Assembly (NCBI GenBank): GCA_964017155.1
Contig: OZ024861.1
Location: 49,567,513-49,631,512 of the forward strand
Direction of reading: 5' to 3'
DNA length: 64,000 bases
Origin: Oasisia sp. SBJ-2009
Taxonomy: Eukaryota > Annelida > Polychaeta > Sabellida > Siboglinidae
The notes below the pieces were generated by a model that was given only the letters and a program-made list of their open reading frames with translations, was not told the DNA's origin and did not search any database. Both the position numbers and the translations under genes were made by a program. Positions 37,601 through 50,500 of the stretch are shown one piece after another. Numbering within the stretch: the stretch's first letter is position 1; each line of letters begins with the position of its first letter.

Positions 37601-40586
37601 AATAGTTTTGTTGACTGGTAGGCCGTGTTTATATGTCAGCGTCCTGTTGCCATGGTTACGTCCACTGTTGACCGCGGATGTCTGTCTCCAGGGCATGACA
37701 CTGAAGGGAAGGACGTCCCTGTCGCGGGAGAGTGCCAATGTGGGGGAGGCCGTGCTGCTCCCTATGGCACCCTCCCCTGCCAACAACAGCAGTCGCCCTA
37801 GCACCGAGGCCACGACCTCCTTCGACATGTCGACCTCCAGCTACGAACCCTACCAGTCGACCGCCACCCCCACAGGTAGTCAGGGCTTCTCCCTTCCCGC
37901 GTGTGCACACAGAGAGTGCATGGCGCTACAACATTCAAAATAGGCGTCTTTTACTGCAGACAAACAGTGTCAACAAACTGTTGTGGTAGGGCTCAGCCGC
38001 CGCCAAGGTGAGGAGATGCCCACTAGAGGGCGTGGCACGGCCCTCCTAGTTGAGGGGATGACCACGAGAGGGCTTAGCTGATCACGTGACAGAAGGTTTC
38101 CCACCATTGGGGAAAAGTATAAATAACCAGGGGAGAGAAAGACACAAGGAGATTGGAGAGACTGAGATTGTGAGAGTGACACGTTGGTTCAGGGAAACAG
38201 TTTGTGCGTAGCCACGTGATGCGTGATTTGTACTTTTATTCGAATTATACTTTACTGTTGGTTTATTACATTTATTATTTCAATTACAAAATAAAGATTG
38301 CCCCTGGTGAGTTTGATATAAGGTGTTTATTTATAGTACTCTTACGCCAAGTTATCCATAAAGTTGATCCCCTTTATTTACTGTGCCGTTGCCTAATTAT
38401 AATTAATCTAGGCAGCGGTATGACACTATCGAGAGGAATTCATATTTTACAAACAATATACACCAGAAATTATTTGTAACTGTAGGTAGATTTTCTGAAT
38501 ATTTCCCGTATAAATGAACATAGCGGGCCACACCATTTGCTCCTGACAGTTTGTATAGTGTGTCTTGAAGCATTAGTAGTCAAAATTTGGAGTTAATATG
38601 TGATATGTTTTCCCTCAGAATCTACCTGAATACTATAATTTCTTAATTTTATGTCAAAACATTATCAAATAACAAATCTATTAACATTTTTATAATTTTG
38701 CACGTTATTGAATCATAACTTAAAGTAACATTTCCCATTAAAATATGTTGAAAATAATATATCGTAAAAATTCTAAACCTCCACATGCCCGTAACCTTTT
38801 GTAGACGACACGGCCACGCCAGAGACACCGCAGAGAGAGGGCGCCACCAACAACGTTGTTGATGTCCCGGAGGTAGAGATAAAGTCAAATGACTCGTTGA
38901 GTCGCCCGCCACCAGAGGCGCTATCGACGTCCCAGTTTCCGGACGACAACACCGAGGAGGGCATCTTCCAGGACGAGATGTTGTATGCCGTGCAGCGTTG
39001 GTTCTCCTCCCAGGGGTGGCCAGACGGCCCCAACCCCATCATTGTTCCCGACTCACTCAGAGCGTAAGTCGCATTTACAATGGCTTCCATATGAGTTGGG
39101 ATCAGAATGGGAAACCTTACTTACTTACTTATGCCTTTTCGTTCGCTGGGAGCATAGGCCATTGACCAAAGAACACCACCGTTTTCTGTCCGTGGCCATC
39201 CTCTCCATTTCTCTCCTGGTGTATCCCATCTCCTTTGTTTCTTTTTCCGTGTCTCTCTGCCAGGTGTTTCGTGGCCTACCTCTTCTCCTCTTCCCTGGGA
39301 GGTTCCATGTGATGGCTTGACGGGTGATTGATTCTGGTGGTTTCCTGAGTGTATGTCCTATCCACCTCCATTTTCTCTTCTTTATTTCATTGTCTTTGGG
39401 TAGTTGCTTGGTCATTTTCCAGAGTGTAGTATTGGGTACCTTGTCTGTCCACTTCAGGTGTAGGATTCTACACAGGCATTTGTTGATGAAGGTCTGTTTT
39501 CTTTTTAGTGTCGTCTGTGTACTTCGCCATGTCTCCGATCCATAGAGTAAAACTGCCTTGACATTTGAATTGAATATTCTCAGTTTGGTATTAATTTTGT
39601 TTTGTTTTGCTCTCCAAAGTTTTCTCGACATGATGAATGCCACTCTTGGGAAACCTACAGAACTATTATCATCCAGGTGGCACTGTTAAGCTAATCGGTC
39701 CCTGTGCCATCAACTGCCAGCGTCCTGTTAACTGGTCACGCCGCATTTATTCGTTATATCCAACATTTGTTAACACCCGTTGTACATATATTTATAACAG
39801 TTGGAGTCTAAAAGAATTCAAACACATTGCATGCGTAAAGAGCGTGATAGTGTCACAGGCCCAAGTTACACACAGCACTCCTATTTGATCAGCCTGGCAC
39901 AAGACGTTTTATGGATTCATGCAACAACTTTGACATTTTTAAGTCAATGTAAAACAGTGACAACCGGAATGTCAACTGTAGATATACTGGTTGTGTTGAT
40001 GAAAGGACATGATAGGCTATTGTAGAAATCTTGAAAATAGTGTAATAGTACACAGGGAGACAATGCAATGATTTCAGAAGCAGCAACATTGATGATAAAC
40101 TACCATAACAAGAGAGAGAGAGAGAGACGGAGAGAGATGGAGAGAGACGGAGAGAGACGGAGAGAGACGGAGAGAGACGGAGAGAGACGGAGAGAGACGG
40201 AGAGAGACGGAGAGAGACGGAGAGAGACGGAGAGAGACGGAGAGAGACGGAGAGAGACGGAGAGAGACGGAGAGAGACGGAGAGAGACGGAGAGAGACGG
40301 AGAGAGACGGAGAGAGACGGAGAGAGACGGAGACGGAGACGGAGACGGAGACGGAGAGAGACGGAGAGAGACCGAGAGAGACAGAGAGAGACAGAGAGAG
40401 ACAGAGAGAGACAGAGAGAGAGACATAGAGAGAGAGACATAGAGAGAGACATAGAGAGAGAGAGACATAGAGAGAGACATAGAGAGAGGGAGAGAGAGGA
40501 TGAGACAGAGACAGAGAGACAGAGAGACAGAGAGACAGAGACAGACAGAGAGACAGACAGAGAGACAGAGAGAGAGACAGAGACAC

Positions 40587-40637
<51 letters not shown>

Positions 40638-42310
40638 GAAAGAGACAGAGAAAGAGACAGAGACAGACAGAGAGAGTTCATGGTTAAGTGTTTGACCTGG
40701 CTGTCACTTCCCTGTTGCAGTGGGATCGCCAAGAATGCGGGGAGTGGGGGCAAGGGGGGCGGGGCAGGGGGGCAGGGCATGAAGCGTGTCCCCACCGTCT
40801 ACGACATGATCGCCTACCTGTGTGGCCGCCCCGTGCCGGGCATCCCCGTCAGCAACCCCATGCCCGCCGACCACCTGGAGAGGGTGAAACAGGTCCACTG
40901 GCAGCACAACACCCTCCTCATCTTCCTCAGGTGGGTTGTCTTCTCTCCTCCTTGTCTTGTCACCTTGTTTTGTCTTGTCTTATATCTCATCTTGTCTTCG
41001 CCTTAATTTCTTCACACATTTTTTTCTTGTCTTCTTAATTTCTTGTCGCTTCCTTTTGTCTCCTTGTTTGGTTTCTTCTCAATTAAAACAAACTCATTTA
41101 AGATCCTGCAACTACTTCCCCTGACATGTAGAAAGACAACAACCTCTGTGGTCTGACAAACAACTGTAGAATTATGCACTCGAAAATAATTGGTAAATAG
41201 TATGTGACTACATTAATACATTATTACAATTTTCATATAGTAAATACATGATAAATTACGATAATAATATTTCAGATTTTTTATTTCAGATTTTTTATTT
41301 TCATTTATTTTCATTTTTAATATAGCACTTTTTAAGTAATTAAATGTCAAAGAACTTCACATTAACATGACATGGTGATTAAATCACAAATATATATTAA
41401 TTACATACATAAGCTAAGATAAAATAAATAAGTTAATTAAGATAAGTAAGTAAGGTAAGATAAATAAATAAGCTGAGATAAATAATTATAATAAAAATAA
41501 ATAAACTATGGTATAAAAAATGCAATTTAAAACGAAGCAAAGCTATACAATAGAAATCAGTATCATCAAGGCATGTATAATAATGCCAGCGAAGTGATGA
41601 CTAAGCATCATTATTCTTTATCCTATTCTTTATGAATGTTTATATTGTAAGGGACACCGTTTTTTTTATCTAATGCTCTGTAAGTGTAATTAAATGGATG
41701 GATAAATCTCAGACTCAGTGGGTGAAGAATATGTTTTGTTTTGCCCACCCGAGGCGCTAGCGGTGGTGGAGGTGTGACGTCACACACCCACAGGCGAAAT
41801 GTCCAAAATGTCAGCCTCCAGGGAGGTTCACTAATTATCCTTAAAACTTAATAAATCATTTCCGAAAAAATTACAAAACATGGGATATGATTCAATGAAC
41901 ATTGTTTAATGCTTTGAGCAATTTTTACTTTTTGGGTTGCATGTTCCTTTAAGAGCCCCCTTTGTAATCCGGGTCATTTTTTTAGGAGTCAGGGGGCGTC
42001 GGTGGCGGGGGTCAAGCCGGAGTACCTGATGACCCCGGAGGAGTACATGACCTGGATGGAGATCCAGAGGGACTTGGAGGAGAAGAAGGGTGAGGGGGGG
42101 TTCGCCCAGCTCAAGGTCGGGGTGCAGCCAACCGTCATGTCCCGCAAGCTCTTTGAGGCTGTCTCCAAGAAGTCATGGACTGACGTCCTCCTGCAGCTCA
42201 TCAAGGTCACTGTCACCTTGACCTAGTTAATTTTGTGGCATGATATTTATGTTTCAGGCTTCTAGTAGTATATATGTATATATTTATATATAATATATGT
42301 ATAATATATA

Positions 42311-42378
<68 letters not shown>

Positions 42379-43636
42379 TATATGTGACCCATCTTTAAAA
42401 AATCGGTCGGATGTCGGTAATTTTCCAAATTGAGTGATTAGTACCACTGGAAAGAGCAGAATATCTGCTTTCATATGATATATCATGCTAGAAGATATCT
42501 CGATTCTAGCCGAAGTTATAGCTTGACAAACATGTGTGGGGTAAAACCTTCAAAGTAAGAAAATGGCCTTCAAAGTTGATGCAAAATATTTTTTACATTT
42601 CATGGAATGTACCTTAGTTACCACGGACCGATCTTGTTGAAACTTGGCATGTTGGAAGATAATGTCATCCTTAAGATACCGTGTTAATATGAACACAAAA
42701 TGTTTATTAGAAAGAAAATTGCAGATTAATTAATATTTTATGCAATTACCTCCGTTGTTAAGAAAAGCGAACAAACTCTGCTGCTGTTATGCCTTGGTTA
42801 AGATGGACATATCTGGCTGAAATTTGGAAAACTCAAAGATAGTATCATTCTCATGATATTGCATTTTCCCAATTCCGCATCCGGAGAATCTGACACTGTC
42901 TCTACGGATCGCTCAGCGACTTGCGTAGCCGTGCCGTGTCGTAATCATTCTCACGAAAGACGAAATCGTCGTCTTCGACTTCGCCAGTGATGTAGTTCGC
43001 AAAATTGTCATCCTCGTCATCGTCCGCCACGCTTTCATCAGTCACTTCCTCCAAAAAGTACTCTGGTCGCCTCAGTCAAACTATCTATTTGTGCCCAATC
43101 ACTTGCATCAGAGTATAACAACTCCGCCACATTGCACGCCATTTTTCGCTTTGTGTTGATCGCTAACTAGGTCAGCAGTGACGCGAAGTAAATACACGGT
43201 GCGCGCATGCAGTTATGCAAATGTTCCACGCTGGACCAATGAGAACGGTTGCCGGAGCTGTTGCTACCATGTGACCCCGGTTTGTTTACACAGCCGGGCC
43301 GCACAGGGGGTCTATTCCGCGGTGCTACGCAGTGATACCCGTTATGATAGAGATCGTCCCAAAATTAGCAGCAAACAATGCGCGCAATTACTGGCATTTT
43401 CGGCTTTGTTTTAAGGAAATGGAGCGGAACACTTAGCACAGCTGTACGCAAATGTCTTTAAAATGCACGAAACAGAGTATGTTAGATGATAACAAGTGTG
43501 GCAATCGATAAAACGAATACTAAAGAATCATTTTCAGGGAAAATCTCAAAATTGACGAATGCCCGATTTATTCACAAAATCGGCATTTACGGAAAATCTG
43601 ATTTACCGACATCCGACCGCTTTTGTTAAGATGGGT

Positions 43637-43686
<50 letters not shown>

Positions 43687-44515
43687 CATGTATATGTATA
43701 TATATATATATATATACATTGTTTCTAAGTATTTATTATTTTATAGCAAAACGCTATATATAAGTTTGTCTAATTTGATATATATTAAAAATGATGAATA
43801 TAATGTTTCTAATGTGATGTTAAATATAACATTTATATGTGATATTGTGTGTTGTTTTAATGTGATATTTAAATGTGATGTTTCAGTTGTGATGGTTTAA
43901 ATATGATTTAACATGATATTTCAAACGGCATGTGTTAGCGTGTGTGATGTTTTAAATGGGATGTTAAAATGTAAAATGTTATGTTATAAATCTCACATCT
44001 TATGTGTGTTGTTCCCACAGACCCTGGTGCTGGCGAAGGTCACGCCAAAACAGTTCAAGTCACTACCAAGTCCTTACAAGGACGGGGGCAGTCTGTCCGT
44101 CGACCCCGACCCCCTGTGTAGCAACATCTACAGTGTGAGTGAGCGGATCCTTCTGCTCTGGCTCAACCATCACTACGAGCAACAGAGGACCATCGTGTGG
44201 CAGACCTCAGCAAAAGGTCCGTCTAGGTGTTCTTGTTCCGTCTGTTGTACACCGGTGAAGGTTGGGGACCGTTTAACACAGTTAACAGAGTTGATGTGCT
44301 CAAGGAATGCCCTTCATTAAAGAGATTCCATTGCTAGATTTAAAGGACTGATTTGTTCAGTTTAAAGCTGCTTCTGGATTAGCGAGGACACTACATCGGT
44401 GACACTCTGAAAAAAGTGTCATCCTCTTATTGATAGATTTCAAAACACGCTTTGCAAACTCCCTCAGAGCAAATTCGTTATCTTGAGATATCTTGTCATG
44501 TAACAGATATTGTTT

Positions 44516-44561
<46 letters not shown>

Positions 44562-47500
44562 ACATAAATAAACAAAAACTATATAAACAAAACTAAATGG
44601 TGTAACATATAAAAAATATAAATAAACAAAAACTTTATAAACAAAACTAAAAGGTGTAACATGTAAAAAATATATAAATAAACAAAAACTACATAACAAT
44701 GGTGTAACATATGGAAAATATAAATAAACAAAAACTATATAAACAAAACTAAAAGCTGTGACTTTGTGGTTCACACATGGTTTTTTAAAAGGACAGAATC
44801 ACTACGAGATGACGCATTATCTTCTACCACTCTGTACGAATACACGATGACTTGGACATTCTTTTTTCTGTACACAGGCGGCCATCCACCATCTCGCTGG
44901 GTGGTGAACTTTGACTTTGACCTTCTGGATGGCCTTGTGATCGGAGCAACCCTCGCTGCTCATGCCCCGTTCCTGGTAGGTGGCGCTGTAGGTGTCACAT
45001 GACACAAGGTTGTCCACTAGGGGCCGGTGCAAATAAATCATGCTTTTGACTGATACATACACACAGTTGTGTCTCTTGCTTCAGATTGAGTCATACCTCT
45101 CAGATATGTACATAGAATGATCTCATTGGCTTAGATTGAGTCACACCTGTCAGATATGTACATAGAATTATCTCATTGGCTTAGATTGAGTTGTACCTCT
45201 CTGGTATGACCATAGAATCATCTCATTGGCTTAGATTGATTGGCACTTCTCAGATATGTACATAGAATGATCTCGTTGGCTTAGATTGAGTCGCACCTCT
45301 CAAATATGTACATAGAATGATCTCATTGGCTTAGATTGAGTTGTACCTCTCAGATACATACCTAGAATGATCTCATTGGCTTAGATTGAGTCATACCTCT
45401 CAGATGTGTACATAGAATGATCTCATTGGCTTAGATTGAGTCGTACCTCTCAGATATGTACATATAATGATCTCATTGGCTTAGATTGAGTCGCACCTCT
45501 CAGATATGTACATAGAATGATCTCATTGGCTTAGGTTGAGTTGTACCTCTCAGATATGTACATAGAATGATCTCATTGGCGTAGATTGAGTCACACCTCT
45601 CAGATATGTACATAGAATGATCTCATTGGCTTAGATTGAGTTGTACCTCTCTGGTATGAGCATAGAATCATCTCATTGGCTTAGATTGATTGGCACCTCT
45701 CAGATATGTACATAGAATTATCTCATTGGCTTAGATTGAGTCGCACCTCTCAGATATGTACATAGAATGATCTCATTGGCTTAGATTGAGCTGTACCTCT
45801 CAGATACATACATAGAATGATCTCATTGGCTTATATTGAGTTGCACCTCTCAGATATGTACACAGAATTATCTCATTGGCTTAGATTGAGTCGTGCTTCT
45901 CAGATATGTACATAGAATGATCTCATTGGCTTAGATTGAGTCGCACCTCTCAGATATGTACGCAGAATGATCTCATTGGCTTAGATTGAGTCGCACCTCT
46001 CAGTACATCAAATGATCTCATTAGCTTACATTGAATCGCACCTATCAGATATGTACATAGAATGATCTCGTTGGCTTAGATTGAGTTGCACCTCTCAGAT
46101 ATGTACATAGAATGATCTCATTGGCTTAGATTGAGTCGGACTTCTCATATATGTACATAGAATGATCTCATTGGCTTAGATTGAGTTGCACCTCTCTGAT
46201 ATGTACATAGAGATTGATCTCATTGGCTTAGATTGAGTCATATCTTTCTGATATATACACTCAACCAACTCACATGTTTCAGATTGAGTCGCACCTCTCT
46301 GACATGTACACCCACCCCAACACAGCGGAGGAGTGCCTTCACAACGCTCTCAAGATCATCAGTGCTCTACGATTCCTCCGCATGGACTACGACATCCAGG
46401 TGACTATTGTAGTATAGTTAACTTACTTTGGAGCTTAATGTCGAATTTGAGTATGGCATTTCGATCCGTCAGCTACGGACCTTGTTCATGTACTGGTGTC
46501 ACGTGTGTTGCCTCAGATTTAGGCGGGACAAATTGATTATAGATGGCTCCAAAGTAAGTTTATTATACTACAACAAACCATTCACGGAGCCATGAACAAT
46601 ATATTCACTATCCATGTAACTAGTTTGTCAGATCTATGTGTCTATCATGCTGTTGAATATAATGAATTTTCTATTAATTCATATCAAAGTGTCGATAAAT
46701 AATGACTGCTCCCTAAGAAATGTTTTTTATGCTAATCTACGCAGGCGATCCTGTACCATGGTGTTGAATATAATGAGGTTGCAATGCATTTCGTTTGAAA
46801 GTGTTGATAAATAATGACTGATTCCTAAGTAGTGTTTGTGTTTCTGTGCAGGCGATCGACATCACCGACCCGAATCCCGTAGCGCTGCTGCTACTGTGTC
46901 TCCACCTGTACAACCATCTACCGAACTACATCGCGAAGAGCACTGTTGAGTTTTCTGGTGCCTTACACAGCAATGTCCAGCGACAGGTGAGTCTAGGTGT
47001 GTCTAGGTGTTGCTGGGTGTGGTTGGGTGTGGATGAATGTGGTTGGGTGTGTCTGCATGCTGTGTGTGGTTGTGTGTTGCAAGGTGTGGTGGGTGTGGTT
47101 GAGTGTGGTTGGGTGTGTCTGCATGCTGTGTGTGGTTGTGTGTTGCAAGGTGTGGTGGGTGTGGTTGAGTGTGGTTGGGTGTGTCTGTACGTTGTGTGTG
47201 GTTGTGTGTTGCAAGGTGTGGTGGGTGTGGTTGAGTGTGGTTGAGTGTGTCTGTACGTTGTGTGTGGTTGTGTGTTGCAAGGTGTGGTTGGGTGTGGTTG
47301 AGTGTGGTTGGGTGTGTCTGCATGCTGTGTGTGGTTGTGTGTTGCAAGGTGTGGTTGGGTGTGGTTGGGTGTGGTTGGGTGTGTCTGTACGTTGTGTGTG
47401 GTTGTGTGTTGCAAGGTGTGGTGGGTGTGGTCTGGTGTGGTTGAATGTGGTTGATATGTCTGTATGTTGTGTGTGTGGTTAAGTGTTGCATGGTCTGATC

Positions 47501-50500
47501 TGTTGGGCAGGGTGAAAAAAGTAGTGTTTCATCAAAGAAATTATCAAAAAGAGACAACTGAAATACTGAAATATTCAACAAGTGAGATCATAACTGAAAG
47601 TGAAAGTAAAATAAAGATGTTTATTCTGACGCTGTGTGGTTGGGTACAGGTGCGACTGACCAACCCAAGTGCGAAGATGCTCAGCTACACGGCACTGATC
47701 ACGGGCCACGACAGCCCAGACTTCTGGCTGCCCAAGGGAGACGTGATCACGGTCCCACGCAAGGGCAAGGCGGGACTCACCATTGAGTTCCGTAGTCGCT
47801 TCCTACGCTCCGCTAAGGCAGTGCTCATCCTGGTGGGGAAGAGACTGGGAGCCTCAATTGGGTCCACCCTCGTCTTCAACCTGTGCACACAGATCGACAG
47901 CATCAAGCCAAAGGTAGGCGCCATGTTTACGCGTGAAATTTTGTGTCATTATAATGCAAGGTTTCAGGGTCAAATGCAACAAATGCCGTCGTTGACTTTT
48001 TGTCCGAATCAGGATGAAACGTTTGTTTAAACATTTGTTGAACTAGGATAGTATCTAAATAAGGAATATAACATTATATACTGTTCTTTCCTTATTGTTT
48101 TCTTTATATTATTATATGTTATTTGCCTTGATTTAATTTTTATGAGCTGCAAAAAATTTGACCTGATTTGGTGGGGCGGTCACATGTCTAGGTGACCTGG
48201 TGGCGGAATGGCCCCACCTCTCTGGGGATTAGCTCAAACTGGTTAGTTAAAATAATTATATTATGTTGTCACATGTTTGGTGGATCATTGTATATAATGT
48301 ATATATGTTATTGTTTCACACCCATAATGTGGGCCTCTCTTTTTGTATGATGTTTATGTAGATGAGGCAATGTATGAAGACCTATTAGGCCCACATTTGT
48401 GGTAACTATTGCATGTATTTTATTGTTCAAATGTCAGAAATAAATCCTGGCCATTTTCATTCCACCTGGTGTTGTGTTGTTGCCTTGCGTAAATTAAGGT
48501 ATGAGATTAGATTTCATACTGATCTTTACGCGAGGTGGCAGCACAACTGATACAGGTCGCCCTCTAGTAGGAACAACCAATCAGCGGAGCGCAGACATGT
48601 GCGCGAACTTTTGCACCGTACAAATATCAGATGTTTGAGAAATCGGACGTTTAACATTCCGTCATTGTCAGTCATTATCTGATTTATTTTCGCTGCAGTC
48701 CACCTCCCTCCCCACCTTCCTTTAATTTTAGCGGTATAATTGCATAGTATAGGGGCGGAATGGCCCCAATGGCCCCACCTCTCTGGGGATTAGCTCAAAC
48801 TGGTTAGTTAAAATAATTATATTATGTTGTCACATGTTTGGTGGATCATTGGCGAACGTGAAACACTGCAGCGAAAATAAATCAGATAATGACTGACAAT
48901 GACGGAATGTTAAACGTCCGATTTCTCAAACATCTGATATTTGTACGGTGCAAAAGTTCGCGCACATGTCTGCGCTCCGCTGATTGGTTGTTCCTACTAG
49001 AGGGCGACCTGTATCAGTTGTGCTGCCACCTCGCGTAAAGATCAGTATGAAATCTAATCTCATACCTTAATTTGTGTTATACTGACTGTTGTTGTGTTAT
49101 ACTGAACAGTCATTTTGCAGGTGACAATGAAGGGTACTGAATGTTGCAGTTGTTGTTTTAGTTGTTGCATGTGACAGTGAAGTATACTGACTGTTGCGCT
49201 TTTTGTTGTTGTGCGGGTGTTGCGTGGTTGTCACATATGACAGTGAAGTGTACTGACTCACAGTTGTGGTTGTTGCAGGTGACAGTGAAGTGCGAGACGC
49301 CGTGCTACACCCTCACCCAAGTGACAATCGAGGTCAAGAACATCTTCCCGAGCGACGGAGAGTTTCGCATCGTGCTCGTCGAGTCGAAGGCGATGCAGAC
49401 GGATGACATAGCGGGGGGAGGCTCAAAGAGGAGGGTCCTCAAGTCGGTTACCTCCAAGACTGACCATGGTCAGAACAAGTCGGACACGTCGGTGGCACCA
49501 AAGACAAAGGAATCAAAGGCGGAGGAGAAGCCGAGGCCAGCACTGCTGCAGCAGCTGCAGGAAGGTGGGGTTTGTCATGTGACCTGTTGCTTAGCAACAA
49601 GGTTCATTAAGCTGTCAAAAATGTCTGCTAAAAATGTGGCTATTCCATTGTCTGCTTTGTTGAGATTCTGGTCCCGTAAATGTGTTTTGTTATGATAGAG
49701 ACATAACATAAATAGTGTGTAATATTTGTGTTGTTCATGTGAATATTTGAGTTTATCCATTTTATAGTTTTCTATGAAGATCTAATTTAAATTTCTACAT
49801 TTGTTCGCAAGACTTCAAGATTTTTGTATTGACATGTAGACAAATAACTCTACACATTATTGATTTCAAGGTTGAATATGTTTTTTGTTATGCAGTATGG
49901 TGAAAATAAAATTGAACTAAATATCATCAGTAATCATGTCCCTGATCAGGATCAGGTAGAAATATTAGTTGTAAAGTATTAAAATATTTTCCGGTGTTTA
50001 TTTTTCAGACAAGAAGACTCTGAGTGCATTTTTTGCACAGAAGCCATCTGTGTTTTTGCCAGCGAATAAATCGGCTCCGATCGTCATCAACTTCCTGCCT
50101 TACGAGATCGGAAAGAAGCAGTACTCGATTGTGTTCATCAACGAGGATATTGGCGAGTTCATCTACGCGATCGAGGGTGTCGGTACCATGCCGCTGCCAC
50201 TGCCGGTACCATTCTTCCCACAAGCCCCTCGCAGTGTCCGAATCTCCAGTGACGTTGCAGCCGGTATGTACATTGTTGTTCTGTTATTGCTTTACGTTTA
50301 TAGAATGTCTCTATGACATTAGACGGACATGTCTCGTCAGTATCTATAACATGGACTGTGATTAATCTTAATGTTTAATCAACATCAACTCTAATACATG
50401 TGGATTGTTTCTAATCCGTATGGATTGTCTGTAATCCACATGGATTGTCTCTGATCCACATGGATTGTCTCCAACCTGTATAGGTTGTTGTAATCCTTAT

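Larger units (their letters stand above)
47914..49278. other. Intron 33 with a large fold-back element
   Basis: 48173-48291 is partly copied into the loop of the fold-back element at 48494-49070. 49093-49278 contains the degenerate acceptor repeats of exon 34. No gene. Confidence 0.55.
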
